Shown here piece by piece: positions 9,290 to 22,100 of a stretch of DNA of 64,000 nucleotides. The DNA is taken from NCBI RefSeq assembly GCF_964199755.1, contig NC_133898.1:130756224-130820223 (forward strand), given 5' to 3'. Source of the DNA: Larus michahellis (Eukaryota > Chordata > Aves > Charadriiformes > Laridae). A program made the position numbers and the translations under genes. Under the pieces are notes generated by a model that was not told where the DNA came from, did not search any database, and saw nothing but the letters and a program-made list of their open reading frames with translations. Each line of letters begins with the position of its first letter. Position 1 is the stretch's first letter.

Positions 9290-10830
9290 TTGGGAAGGCA
9301 CCGCAAATTGGGAATGCATTGGGATTGGGGAGAGAATTGGGATTTGGGAACGTGCTGCAAAGTGGGAACGTATTGCAGTTTGGGAACGTCTCGCAATTTG
9401 GGAACATATTGCAATTTGGGAACGCGCTGGAGTTCTGGAACTCATCGCAATCCGGGAGTGCATTGCAATTTGGGAAAGCATCGGAATTTGGGAAAGCATT
9501 GGGATTTGGGAATGCATAGGAATTTGGCAACAGGTGGAAATTTGGGAGTGCATTGCAATTTGAGAATGCACTGCAAAGTGGGAACATATTGCAATTTGGG
9601 AGCGCATTGCAACTGGGAAGGCACTGGAATTCGGGAATGCATTGGAATTTGGGAAAGCATTGCAATTTAGGAATGCACTGCAATATTGCAACTCATTGCA
9701 ATCTGGGAGTGCATTGCAATCTGGGAATGCATTGGAATTTGGGAGTGCATTGGAATTTGGGAGTGCATTGCAATGTGGGAGTGCACTGCAATTTGGGAAT
9801 GCACTGGCATTTGGGAACGCATTTGAATTTGGGAACATATTGCAATTTGGGAAAGCACTGCAATATTGCAACTCATTGCAATCTGGGAGTGCATTGCAAT
9901 CTGGGAATGCATTGGAATTTGGGAACACGTGGAAATTTGGGAATGCATTGCAATTTGAGAATGCACTGCAAAGTGGGAACATATTGCACTTTGGGAATGT
10001 GCTGCAATTTTGGAACTCATTGCAATTTGGGAGCGCACTGCAATTGGGAATGCATTGGAATTTGGGAAAGCATTGGAATTTGGGAAAGCATTGCAATTTA
10101 GGAATGCGCTGCAATTTTGCAACTCATTGCAATCTCGGAGTGCATTGCAATCTGGGAATGCATTGGAATTTGGGAGTGCATTGCAATGTGGGAGTGCACT
10201 GCAATTTGGGAATGCACTGGAACTTGGGAACGCATTGGAATTTGGGAACATATTGCAATTTGGGAAAGCACTGCAATTTTGGAACTCTGCAATCTGGGAG
10301 TGCGTTGCAATTTGGGAAAGCACTGGAATTTGGGAACACATTGGAATTTGGGAACATGTGGAAATTTGGGAATGCATTGCAATTTGAGAATGCACTGCAA
10401 AGTGGGAACATATTGCAATTTGGGAACGCGCTGCAATTTGGGAGTGCATTGCAATTGGGAAGGCACTGGAATTTGGGAACACATTAGAATTTGGGAACAT
10501 TTTGCAATTCGGGAGCGCACTGCAATTTGGGAAATCATTGAAGTTGGGAGCGCATTGCGATTTGGGAACACATGACAATTTGGGAATGCATTGCAATTTT
10601 GGAACTCACCGCAATTGGGAGTGCACTGGAATTTGGGAGCCCATTGGGATTTGGGAGCGCACTGGCATTTGGGAACGCACTGCAATCTGGGAAGGCATTG
10701 GAATTTGGGAGTGCGTTGCAATCTGGGAATGCATTGCAGTTTTGGAACTCATTGGAATTTGGGAGTGCATTGGAATTTGGGAAAGGAGTGCAATTTGGTA
10801 ACGCACTGGAATTTGGGAGAACATTGGCCG
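9290..10830. repeat. 17-bp minisatellite, about 1.55 kb, with higher-order repeats
   Basis: Roughly 90 copies of a 17-bp unit such as GCATTGCAATTTGGGAA. Blocks of several units recur: the block at 9675 is repeated at 9855 with the same offset and again near 10106, while GAGAATGCACTGCAAAGTGG recurs near 9563, 9957 and 10387. This implies amplification of multi-unit blocks of roughly 180-430 bp. Open frames of up to about 300 codons on both strands (periodic ALQFGN or CIPK-type peptides) are a by-product. Confidence 0.92.
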
Positions 10831-12424
10831 TTCCCGGTGCAGGTGACAGCGGCTGCCAGGCCGGCAGTTCCAGCTGAAGGCCAGCAGCTCCAGAGGTGCC
10901 AGTGAGGGTGCGGAGCGTGGCCTCTCCCAGCTCCCATTCCCATTTTGGCCGCTCCGGAGACCCTCAACCGGGCCACGGCAGCCGATACCCCACGTCCCCC
11001 CGGCACGGCGGGAACCCCGGCCGTGTCCTGTGCCCCCAGCCCAAGCGAACCCCCCCACGCCACCAGCACGCCAAACCCAACCGAAGCGTCGGCCGCCATC
11101 GCGCTCCCATCATTCACACCAGCTGACGACGGGTCTCCCCATCCCCAGGGATAATCCGGGGGGGGGGGGGGGGGCGGGGTTGAATCCTTCCCTTCCTTGG
11201 ATGTGTCCCCCGCCAAGGGAGGGGATTCCCTGCTGCCCAGATTCCCTGCAGGAGAGACCCCACGGCGCGCCAGAGCATTTCCCATCCCACCAAAAATGCC
11301 ACGAATAAATTCACAAATCGCTTCGACACCTGGAACAATGCCATTTTTTTCTTTTTTTTTTTTCTTTTTTTTTTTATTTCCTTTTCTTTTTCCTTTAATT
11401 GAATTATTCCCCGTTGTTCAGCTGTAATTAGCTGAGCTGCCGCCGCGGAGGCGGCGGGGGAGAGCTGCATCCCTCCCCGCCTGCATCCCCTTCACCCCGC
11501 ACCGTTAATCAATAATCCCTTGGGAGCATGGAGGGGGGATATTTTTGGAGGTTTTTGATGACCTTTGCACAGCACTTGGACCCGGAGCAGCCGTGGAGGT
11601 GTCCGATCCCGACCGATTGTCCCCCTCGGCGTGTCTCCAGGCTCGAAGGTGACTCGGAGGATTATTCATTAATTTGCTGCGTGGCAGCCGAGAAAACATC
11701 AGCGGGTTCCCAGGATGGTCAGGAGGTCAAGGAGCTTTTGAAGGTAGATGCGAAGACCAATGGAAAAAGCTGCTGGAAGTGCTGGGAGGTCCTTCGCGAG
11801 GCTGCACGGCTCCTGCTCTGTAATTAAGAAGTAATTTCCCCCTCCCCGATTCGTGATTGTGCTGGAAAAGCTGGGTCTCCGAGAGCATCCCGTGGTGGCA
11901 CGAAGGCGGCGGCGGCGGTTCCCTGCCCGCTCGGGGCTTGGAGCGATGCTCCCCGGAGGTCACCTTGCCCAAGTTAGCCGGCTCAGGAAAAATCATTATC
12001 ATCCCCTCCTTTAATGAGGGACCGGTCAGGGTTTGCTTATCACCAAAGCGCAGCCACAGAGCGCTGCCGAGCTCCTGCAAAGCGCCGCTCCTCGCCCGTC
12101 CTTCAGAGGAGACCCGTTCCCCGGCTGGATGCTGTCCCCCCGCCATCTGCTCCCGGTGGGACGGCAGAGCGAGGTTGGGGTGCAAGGCGTGGAGCTCCCT
12201 CCTCCGTGCAAGGCAGGGAGCCAAGACCCCCAGCGCCCATTCGCCACACGGAGATGGGATGAAGCGAGGCCGTCCCGTCACCCACGGCCTGACCCCCCCA
12301 CCCATGCACCCGCTGCCGGGTCCCCCCAAACCTGACAGGGCCTTTTCACTGTTCTCCATTTTCCCTGGTGCACAGGTGGCAGGTTCAGGGAACCTGCTCC
12401 AGGACAAGGACCCCAAAAAGGGAA
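10831..12424. other. intergenic, low-complexity tracts, no gene seen
   Basis: Contains a run of G at 11159-11174 and a T-rich stretch at 11345-11400. Otherwise single-copy sequence with no recognisable exon. Confidence 0.45.
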
Positions 12425-12896
12425 GCCCCATCTCCCCAAAACCCTCTGAAGCATCTTCTTCCCCAAAACCCTCTGAAGCATCTTCTCCCTCAAACCTTCT
12501 GAAGCATCTCCTCCCCAAACCCTCCAAAGTATCTTCTCCCCAAAACCCTCCAAGGTCTCTTCTCCCTAAAACACTCTGAGGCATCTTCTCCCCAAAACCT
12601 TCTGAAGCATCTTCTCCCCAAAACCCTCTGAAGCATCTTTTCCCCCAAACCTTCCAAAGCATCTTCTCCCCCAAAGCCTCTGAAGCATCTTCTCCCCAAA
12701 ACCCTCCAAGGCCTCTTCTCCCAGAAACCCTCTGAAGCATCTTCTCCCCAAGACCCACTGAAACATCTTCTCCCCAAAACCCTCTGAAGCATCTTCTCCC
12801 CAAAACCCTCCAAGGCATCTTCTCCCCAAACCCCTCTGAAACATCTTCTCCCTCAAAACCTCCGAAGCATCTTCTCCCCAAAACCCTCAGAGTTTG
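12425..12896. repeat. about 26-bp minisatellite upstream of GULO
   Basis: About 17 copies of a unit like GAAGCATCTTCTCCCCAAAA plus CCCTCT. It ends roughly 290 bases before the GULO start codon. The open minus-strand frame (near 390 codons) is periodic repeat. Confidence 0.88.
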
Positions 12897-13018
12897 CAAC
12901 ATCCCTGTAGGACCCCAGGTTCAAAACCCTGCCCAGATCCCGCTCTGCCAGCTGGGAGCAAAGGGCCCAGCCCCTCTCCTCCCCCAGGGAATCAGGCAAA
13001 GCCCATGGGGGGTGGGCT

Positions 13019-13031
13019 GTTACTCATTAGC
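13019..13031 (+). promoter_or_regulatory. possible HNF1-like site upstream of GULO
   Basis: GTTACTCATTAGC agrees at all but two defined positions with the palindromic HNF1 consensus GTTAATNATTAAC. It sits about 155 bases before the GULO ATG. HNF1 factors drive kidney and liver genes, the tissues where birds make vitamin C, so the position is suggestive, but a single degenerate match is weak evidence. Confidence 0.25.
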
Positions 13032-13186
13032 CTTCCAGCCTGGAGAGAAGCTCCTTGTTGACCCACAGGGCAGCAACAAGCTCTTCCAGCCTTGCTCAGG
13101 ATCAGCCGGGATCAGCCCTTGTCCCCAGTGCCGGAGCAGCCGGAGTCACGCTCGCTCCAGCAGCATCTTCCGGAGAAGCTGGCGGG

Positions 13187-13189
13187 ATG
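13187..13189 (+). CDS. GULO: GULO exon 1, start codon only
   Basis: ATG in the context GCGGGATGG, the last three bases of the exon, followed by donor GTAAGG at 13190. Splicing to 14763 yields M-VHG, the family N-terminus, and makes the protein exactly 440 residues. The 5' UTR part probably lies about 13030-13186; its start is not visible. Confidence 0.75.
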
Positions 13190-16100
13190 GTAAGGAAAAA
13201 CCAAGTGGGGAATTTCCCATTTTTTGGGGGCGTCCAGGCAGCGTGGAGCCACGCGCGGTGTTTGGGGCTGTCGGTGTGATGAGGTTTTATTCCCACCTTT
13301 GATACGGATTTAATAACCAAGACCACCGTGATAGCAAAGGTGTCTCAGGAAGGAGAGAGGGAAGGAAAAGCAGCAGATTCCCTGGATAAATCATGTCAGG
13401 CTCTGGCTGCCGAGCGGGAGTGTTACCCACGGGTTTTTGCTTTCCTCAGTTTTCTTCTTTTGGGTTTGTTTTTCATTTTTTTTTTCTCTCTCTCCCGCTC
13501 TGTACCCTGGCTCACAGCCCGGCTCCGGGTTTTAACTTGCCTGGGGGATGCTGCGGGGCAGCCCCAGCCCCACCTCCCCTGGCCCCGAGGGCTCCCTGCT
13601 GCTATCCGGGCTATCTACAACAGCTTCCTGATGGCCCTGGCTCCAGGCAGTGTCACCTCCCTGGGCTGGGTGATGGGCCATCCAATGTCCCTGCCCTGCC
13701 CAGCCTCTAAAAGCAGCCGGGGTGGGGGGTGGTGGGGGCTGGAATGGTGGGGGAAGGGGGTGGCAGGGGGAAGGGATGCTGCGGACGCCCCCAGGACAAT
13801 CCCTTCTGCACCCCTGGAAGTGTTTGGCCAGTTTTGGGGTTTGCTCTTTGGGTGGGAGTTGAACCCATCAGAGAGGAGGAGGAGGAAAATGAAGGGAGCG
13901 CGGGCGGGAGGGTGGAAGGTGGAGGGTTTGCTGATGGAGAGGAGGCTGGAGGCAACGGGAGGAAGGAGACAGCAGAGGGTGGCAAGGGACTAAGTCATCC
14001 CCTGCAGCCAAGGTGGGACACGTGTTGGTGGGGCAGCGCTGTTGGATCCAGTCCTGCCTGGGGCAGAGGGATTCATTGTCTTCTCTGGGGCTTGGTGCCC
14101 TTGCCACGTCCTTCCCAAGCCCCAGCTGGGCTGGCCACGGCCAGGGACAATCTGTTCCTCCCCATCCCAGCTATGACCCATCCAAACCTCCCAGGGGATG
14201 CCCTGCCTTGGGGTAACCCCTGCCTGGAGACGGGATGGGGATGGGTCTTTTGGCTGCTCCCCTTAGGGCCAGGCCTTGGGACAGTGTCTCAGGGTGGATG
14301 GCTGAGGTTGGAGGGACGTCCCAACCTGGTCCCAGCCAGCCCCTCATGATGAGGCCATCTAGGGACACCGGGACATGAAGCCACGAGGTAGGTATGGGTG
14401 CTGAGACCAGGCCTGAGAGGAGACCAGAGCAGAAGAGGCCATGCAAACCAAGAGGACCCCAGCACACGTCATGCTGTAGGAGGAAGGGATGGGCTGTGCT
14501 CATGGGAGATGTCTCAGACACACTGGGGCATCCTCCCACTTCACCCCACTGACTGCAAAGGAGCCTGGGCCGCCTTACTCACATGGAGACATCTCCAGTC
14601 TAGAGACTCAAGGGGTTGAGTTGAACCTCAGTGTCCATAAATAATTGATTCTTTTGGAAACCTGGCTCTGGTAGAGTGCCCTCGGCAGAGGAACGATGGG
14701 ATATACAGAAAAGCAGGGGAGGCACTTGCTTTCTTCTGCTTTAGCTCTTGATTTTGGTCCAGGTTCACGGCCAAGGAGGAGTCAAGTTCCAGAACTGGGC
14801 CAAGACCTATGGCTCCTCTCCAGAGCTGTACTTCCAGCCCACCTCGGTGGAGGAGATCCGGGAGGTAAGAGGGATGTTTCCAGGAGACAATGTGTTAGAA
14901 ATGAAGAGAAGGAAAGGCCAGGAAGGGCTGTGATGCTCCACCATGTTCAGTCAGAGCAGTCACAGATGATGACAGCATGAGTCCTTTCCTCAGCCCCAGG
15001 AAATGGCCCTACTGAACTGCAGGTGCGCTCCAGCAGATGCGTGAAACACCTAAAAGATGCAGAAAACAATCATGCCTGGCCCCAGTTGGACTCTGTTCCT
15101 TGGGCATCAGCATCTGGCATCCTCCTGGAGTCCTCTGCTTGCCTCAGCTGCCATGCTGAGGGGTGGGAGCCCTGTGTCACTTTTGTCACCCCAGAGATAC
15201 CTCTGTCACACTAGGGTATCTCAGGTGGGCATCACCTCTTTTAGGATCGTAGAATGGTTTGGGTTGGAAAGAACCTTGAAAGGTCACCTAGTCCAACCCC
15301 CATGGATGACCCCAAGGGCTGTCTTAGGAGGTGTCTGGGCGCCAGGGGTGGTTTTAACCCCAGGTGGTGAGTTGTCCAAGTGAAGGTGGTGTCAACGATG
15401 GGTGAGATTTTACCTTGGGATGTCTCACAGTGCCTCTGGCATCTCCCTTAGCACGCGGCTTTGAGGGAGGTGCTGGATGCTCAGGGCTTGCCCTTTGTCT
15501 CTGCAGATCCTGGATATGGCCAGGCAGCGGGACAAGAGGGTGAAGGTGGTGGGGGGTGGCCACTCTCCTTCGGACATCGCCTGTACGGATGACTTCATGA
15601 TCCAGATGGGGAAGATGAACAGGGTCCTCAAGGTGAGACCTGCTTCTCGGAGGTGGCGCGGTGGCCCTGAGATGTGGTGGCACCCCTGTTTATGTGGCCG
15701 CCGGGGGCAGGGAGACCAACGCTGCCATACCCAAGGTGAGAAGTGAAAGGACGGAGAGGCTTTCTTCTCCTCACAGCCAGGAGTTGTCCTCGTTGTGTTG
15801 TCCTCGTCACAGCATGGTGTGCTGGATGGGGAGGAGGTACCTGGCAGGACCACCTTTCACGGCTCACTTGATGGGAGCTTGAGAAGGTGCCTCGGGCACA
15901 ACAGCCTGGCAAAGACCTGGCTGGATACTCGTGGTCCATGGTTTGCCCCCTGTGTCAGGCGGGAAATGTCCCCATGGGAGATCGTTCCATCTGATGACAC
16001 TGGGAAGGAACCGGCTCTTCCTGGTTGCCCGTGGATCGTATCCTGAACGACTTGGGGAAAACGAGGGCTGCCGGGAGGGAGAGGTGCGGGAAGGTACACC

Positions 16101-19100
16101 TCTGAGGTGCAGGGAGATACTGGGCTCTCACTGGGACTGCATGGCTGCCTGGTTATCGTAGAATCGTAGACGGTGATTATAATGATAAACGGCCTCCGTG
16201 CACACGTGCATGCCTGGGTGTTGTGTGTGCACGCACACGTATGTGTGTGCTCGTGTGCGTGCATGCATTTGTGCATATATACACACACACATATATATTT
16301 ACCCGTGTCTTTCCGTATGTGAGCACGTGTGTCTATGTGTGCAGCTGAAGATGAAAAAAAAATCCTGACTCTAGCAGCATATTCTGAGAGCTGGGTCATT
16401 ACTGGTAATTAACAGCTGTAATTAATTAAGGAACGGCTCCCTCCCTGACAGCTCTGTCTATCAGAAGCGGGATGAATAGCTCCCAACGGGAATAAGCTGT
16501 CCTTCCACCAGGAGCTGGCTGAGCGAGGCAGGAGGGCAGAGCAGAGAGGTTTGCTGAAGGTAGAGCTCTGCTGGGGGGGTGTCTTCTCCCTTGGGTTGAC
16601 CAAGACCCGTGGGAAGTTATGGGAGATGTTACACCCCCCTGAGACTGGGGAGAGCAGAGGGGAGCGGGGTCTGGGCCAGGGGCAGGAACCGGTGACACCG
16701 TTGGGTTGGATGAGTTTTGGTTTGGGTGAAGGTTTGAGAGAGGTGGCAGCTCAGGGTGGAGCAAGTCCCTCATGACGGAGAACCATCCACGGTTCTCCTG
16801 TATGGACATTATCAACTGCATTGGTAAGAGCAGAGGTGTTTCCCAGGCGGTGTTTCTCCTCAGAGCTGTGGCACCTTCCCCTCTCCCATCCCGTCCTTTG
16901 CAGGTGGACAAGGAGAAGCAGCAAGTGACAGTGGAAGGTGGGATTTTCCTCTCGGATCTGAACGTCGAGCTGAGCAAGCACGGGCTGGCCCTGGCCAAGT
17001 GAGTGGGACACGTGCATGGGGCTGTCCCTGGGTGTCCTCCCAGGTGTCCATCCTAGCCTAGTGGGACCTGTCCTTGGATGTCCTCCCACGTGTCCACCCT
17101 AGCCCCAGGTCAAGTGCTGGGACATGGCAAAACAGGGGCGTTTGAAGAGCTTTTACTGCAGACTAGGGATCTTTACTTCAGGATCTGGTCTTCCACTGGG
17201 GTTCTGCAGGCCCCAGGTCAAACCTCCCTCATGATGGAGTAGCTGATCCTGCCTCGGAGCAGGAGGCTGGACACGGGGAGCCTTTATCCCCACACCAACC
17301 CTATACTCTCACTGCACCCACCGGGTTGGTCCTTTCCACGTCACGAAGGACAACTCAGCTCTCCCTGGCCCTAAAAAGATGAGAGCACCCCTCCTAGGGA
17401 CATCTTGAATGGGGCAGAGGCTGATAGCAGGCAGATCTGGGCAAAGGAGGCTGGTGGTAGCCAAAATTAGGCTAGAAACAAGTTTTTGATGGCAAAGGGC
17501 AATTAGCCATTGGAATATCTTACAAGGAGGCATGCTCTGCATTGCTTTGGGATATCTGGTGTCCCCAGAAGAGGAGGCGGAAGTGATGGGCTGGGGGTCC
17601 AGGGTAATCCGAGGGCAGAGGATGGGATGCTTCAAGGTGATCACAGCCAATCCCTTTGCCTCCAACACAGATGGTTGTCCCTTGCAGCGGGTGTCTTGTC
17701 AAGGGCTTGGAGGGAGCCGTGTTCAGATAGGGGTTTGCAAAGGAAACGGTCATGGAGAGCATTTCTCACACTCCGTGTTTTTTTTTTTTTTTTGCTGACC
17801 TCAGGGGAGAAATTGCTCTTTAATTACAGCCCAGCTCAATACCTGCCTTCCTCAGTCAATACAAGAGATGGGTTTGTCAGAGCCCTGGCCAGGGCTGGGG
17901 TGAGGATTCACAGAAATAAGCCCCACCTGACCAGATATCCAACGGTATCCATGGGGTGAGCAGGACTCCTTCACGGAGGAGGAATCCACCAGGGTTGCAA
18001 TGGCCATAGAAACTACATCTGGTTCAGGAGATCCCCACTCCCCAGCTGTTGGAAGCTGGAGGAGTACTGGGGGGTAACGGCAGGAACAGCACACTGTTTG
18101 CTTTAACGTTCTACCATCCCCACGTGCCCACCTTGGCCATGGTTGGAGGGACGGACCTTGGTCTGCAGACCTTATGCTTGTGGCTGCTGTTTCCAGCCGG
18201 GCTCCACAGGGATGTTTGTGGGGTAAACTCGGGTTCCTCACCCCTTGCTCTGAATGCATGTGGGAGGGAGGTCTCCACCCCAACGAGTCACTCCAGGCTG
18301 ATGGGGTGAGATGGCAGCTTGTGAGATGGGGCACAGCTGTGTTGACCATGGTCGACTCAGGGGGCTGGAGCCCCTCTGCTGGGAGGACAGGCTGAGAGAG
18401 CTGGGGGGGTTCAGCCTGGAGAAGAGAAGGCTCCGCGGAGACCTTCCAGCCCCTGCCAGTCCCTCAAGGGGCTCCAGGAAAGCTGGGGAGGGACTCTGGA
18501 GCAGGGAGGGGAGCCATGGGACGAGGGGGAAGGGTTTTACACTGGAAGAGGGGAGATTTGGATGAGCTATTGTGAAGAAATTCTTTGGTGTGAGGGGGGT
18601 GAGCCCCTGGCCCAGGTTGCCCAGAGAAGCTGTGGCTGCCCCATCCCTGGAGGGGTTCAAGGCCAGGTTGGCCAGGGCTTGGAGCAACCTGGGCTGGTGG
18701 GAGGTGTCCCTGCCCAGGGCAGGGGGTGGCACTGGGTGGCCTTTAAGGTCCCTTCCCACCCAAACCATCCTGTGATTCTATGGTGACCTCCGCTCACCAG
18801 CTGCCTCTTCCTCCCCATGGACTATAGCAGCATCCTGATAGCTATGTCCCATGGAGAGGTGCACACGTGGCAAACAAACCCACCTGTTGCTACAGGGTAC
18901 CCCAAAGGGTGGAAACCCCTCCTCGTTGGGGCAGGGGACCTGTCCTGGGGGACTCTCTACCTGAACACGGGGTCTGCACGCAGCATTATGCCTGGCGCAG
19001 TGGGCTGTGCCCCACGCCGTGTCCCACATGCTCAGGTCCTCACCAACCCCTTCATCTGCCCCCAGTTTAGGAGCCGTTTCTGAGGTGGCAGCGGCTGGTG

Positions 19101-22100
19101 TCATCGGGACGGGGACGCACAACACCGGGATCAAGCATGGCATCCTCCCCACCCAGGTGAGATGCGAGTCGGGAGCGTGTTGATACACAGACACCAGCAT
19201 CTTGAGGGCTTCAGGGGAGACGTCCCACCACCTGCTCTGGCTCTGGTGTGCCCAGCCCTGGGGTAAGGAAGGAGCACACTGTACTCAGCAAGCAGGATGG
19301 GTCTTGTCCCTCAGGATGGGGCTGCTATTGGGGACCCCCAAGTCCCCCATACACTCTGGGACCTCCTCATCTGCCAGCCAAAGCACGATCCAGCCCCAAA
19401 CTCCTCTCTCCTTGTGCTTTATGGGCTTGTAATTGATGAATAAGCTCTGTACCAAAGGGAAAGCGGTTCTTCTTGTATTGGAGCCCCCCAAAATCAAATC
19501 TTTGGAGGGCCCAGGTCTATTTTTATCCTCCACTCCTCCCCCAAATCCTGTATGGTGATCCCACCGATGGTGATGGAGAAGTGAAGTAATCTGGAGGAGT
19601 TTTCCTTCTTTATTCGATGGCTTTTCCCAGCACCCCACAGAGAGAGAAGGATCCTTTTATGTCACTACATCAGAGGTGGCAGGAGAGGGGCTGGTGGAGC
19701 TAAGCTCAGCAGAAAGCACCCTGTGATGCCGGTCATGGTACAGGGGTCCCCCTTCTTGGCCCCCAGCCCTTTGGGGATGGCTGCAGGGCCTTGGCATGGA
19801 GATGGGACACATTGAACCCTCGCTGAAGCTTTGCTCCCCTCTCGGCAGGTCGTAGCACTCACGCTGCTGACAGCCTCGGGGGAGATCCTGGAGTGCTCCG
19901 AGTCCATCAACGCTGACATCTTCCAGGCTGCCCGCCTGCACCTCGGCTGCCTGGGCGTCGTGCTCACGGTCACCTTCCAGTGCGTGCCCCAGTTCCACCT
20001 GCACGAGGTGGCCTTCCCCTCCACCCTCACCGAGGTACGACGCGGGCAATGCTTTGAAAGCCTCCTTGGGGGACATGGTTGGAGACTGGGAAGTGGTTAC
20101 ACTCGAGTAGAAAATTCCACAGGTGCGTGTAGGTTGCACTCCATGTGCATCTTCATGGTGTCCTTTAAGGTGGAAACTTCTCCAGGGTGACAAAGGAGAA
20201 GAAGGAAAAGCCATGTTTCTTGGCAAACGCCATTTTAACTTCCCATGGGTGGGAAGAGCATCTTCTGGGACCGGAGAGGAGCAGGCAGTGGGGTGGGGAG
20301 GTACAGGTGAGTGCCACCTCTGTGCCACGTAGGGCAGGTGGGTGGTCGGGACCTGCAGCAAGGTGGGCATCACATCGTGGAGCTGACGTTCAGGAGCAAA
20401 GCAGGGTTTGGGGTGGGAAGCTGGGCCAGTGGGGCGGTGAGAAATGGGGGTGCTGAGCCCCCTTGTGCTGCAGGAAGACGTTGGCTTTTTTCCCAGGGGT
20501 CCTACATGGAGCAGGGGCCGGGGCTGAATGTGGTCTGGCAGCTTTGCTGGCCACAAAATTTGGGGGGAGGTTGGATGGGGGAGCCCAGGGTGCTGAGTCT
20601 CTGCCACAAGAAGTTCTTCGCCCTCACAAAAAAGCTGGTGGGACCTTCTGCACCTCTCACTGCACCTCTGCGTCCAGCCGGGGGGAGCTGGGCAGAGAGG
20701 GAGAGCTGCCGGGAAAGACACAGAGATGAAATCTCTTTCCTTTATTTATTATTCCTGGTGGATTTTAAGAATGGCAAGGCACCACGTCTGGGAGAAGCTG
20801 TGCCCATTCCCAGCTGCTTTCAGCTCCACTTCTGGCCCAGGGCAGCTCAGGGGTGTGAAGGTGATGTGAAACCTCTTTCATCGTTGCCATGCTCGCCCCT
20901 GAGCTCCTCTTTTAAAACTGGTCCACATCGATCCAGACTTTCTGCATTTATCCATCCGGAGATTCAAACAGCTCACCTGGATTGACCTCTGTGCAGCCCC
21001 AGGGCAGCTTGTGGCTGCAGGGGAATCCCAACTGGTGGCTCCTAGTGTCCTCAGGAACCTGCCGAAGATTTTCTGTGCCCACCTCGGGCTCCAGAGAATG
21101 ACCCTGAGCTGGGACGTGGCTGTGTCCTTCAGAGACATCTTCTGGGTCCTGGCAGGGAAGGTGGGACCAGCGTGCTGGGGGATGCTGGGGTGGGAGGGCT
21201 GACTTGCCTGGCACCACTGCCTCGTTTCCTGGGCATGATCCCAGGTTGGAGAAGCTGCGTTGGCGTGGGGTATGTTGCAGCCAGTGCCCTCCTTAGGGAA
21301 AAGACTGGACAGTGGGACCCCAGTCAGTGTCCCCCATGTCCTGGCCTCTCTGCAGCATCATCCTCGCTGCTCAGCATCCATTGTGCCCTGCCTGACTCAG
21401 CCCAGAGGTGACTGAATCATGAAATCATGGAATGACAGAATGGTTTGGGTGGGAAGGGACCTTCAAAGGCCATCTAGTCCCACCCCCTGCCCTGGGCAGG
21501 GACACCTCCCACCAAATCAGGTTGCTCCAAGCCCCGGCCAACCTGGCCTTGAACCCCTCCAGGGATGGGGCAGCCACAGCTTCTCTGGGCAACCTGGGCC
21601 AGGGGCTCACCCCCCTCACACCAAAGAATTTCTTCCCAATATCTCATCCAAATCTCCCCTCTTCCAGTGTAAAACCCTTCCCCCTCGTCCCACGGCTCCC
21701 CTCCCTGCTCCAGAGTCCCTCCCCAGCTTTCCTGGAGCCCCTTGAGGGACTGGCAAGGGCTGGAAGGTCTCCGCGGAGCCTTCTCTTCTCCAGGCTGAAC
21801 CCCCCCAGCTCTCTCAGCCTGTCCTCCCAGCAGAGGGGCTCCAGCCCTCCCAGCATCTCCGGGGCCTCCTCTGGCCCCGCTCCAACAGCTCCATGTCTCT
21901 CCTGTGCCGAGGCCCCGGCGCTGGAGGCAGCACTCGGAAACTGGGGCAGCCGCCGTGGTGGGGAGCTGGGCTGCTCCATGCCGGTGGTCCCACCGGAGCA
22001 GGGATGGAGGTTTGCCCGCAGCCGTTGGCTTCATCTTCCCTGGGCTGCCTCCCAGCTGCCGTGGGGCTGAGCACAGAGGCTCCGGCACAATCGAGTTAAG

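Noticed and set aside
9251-10721. ORFs of up to 428 codons through the 17-bp array
   Set aside because: Periodic peptides present on both strands at once, the signature of a repeat without stops.
3530-12896. CRISPR-like arrays
   Set aside because: The arrays are head-to-tail repeats without unique spacers, in a vertebrate genome.
11727-12902. 391-codon minus-strand ORF
   Set aside because: Mostly the reverse of the 26-bp minisatellite; Gly/Glu-rich periodic peptide.
14748-14933. TTG-initiated frame as the GULO start
   Set aside because: It reads through the intron acceptor; the ATG at 13187 followed by a consensus donor gives the correct N-terminus and total length.
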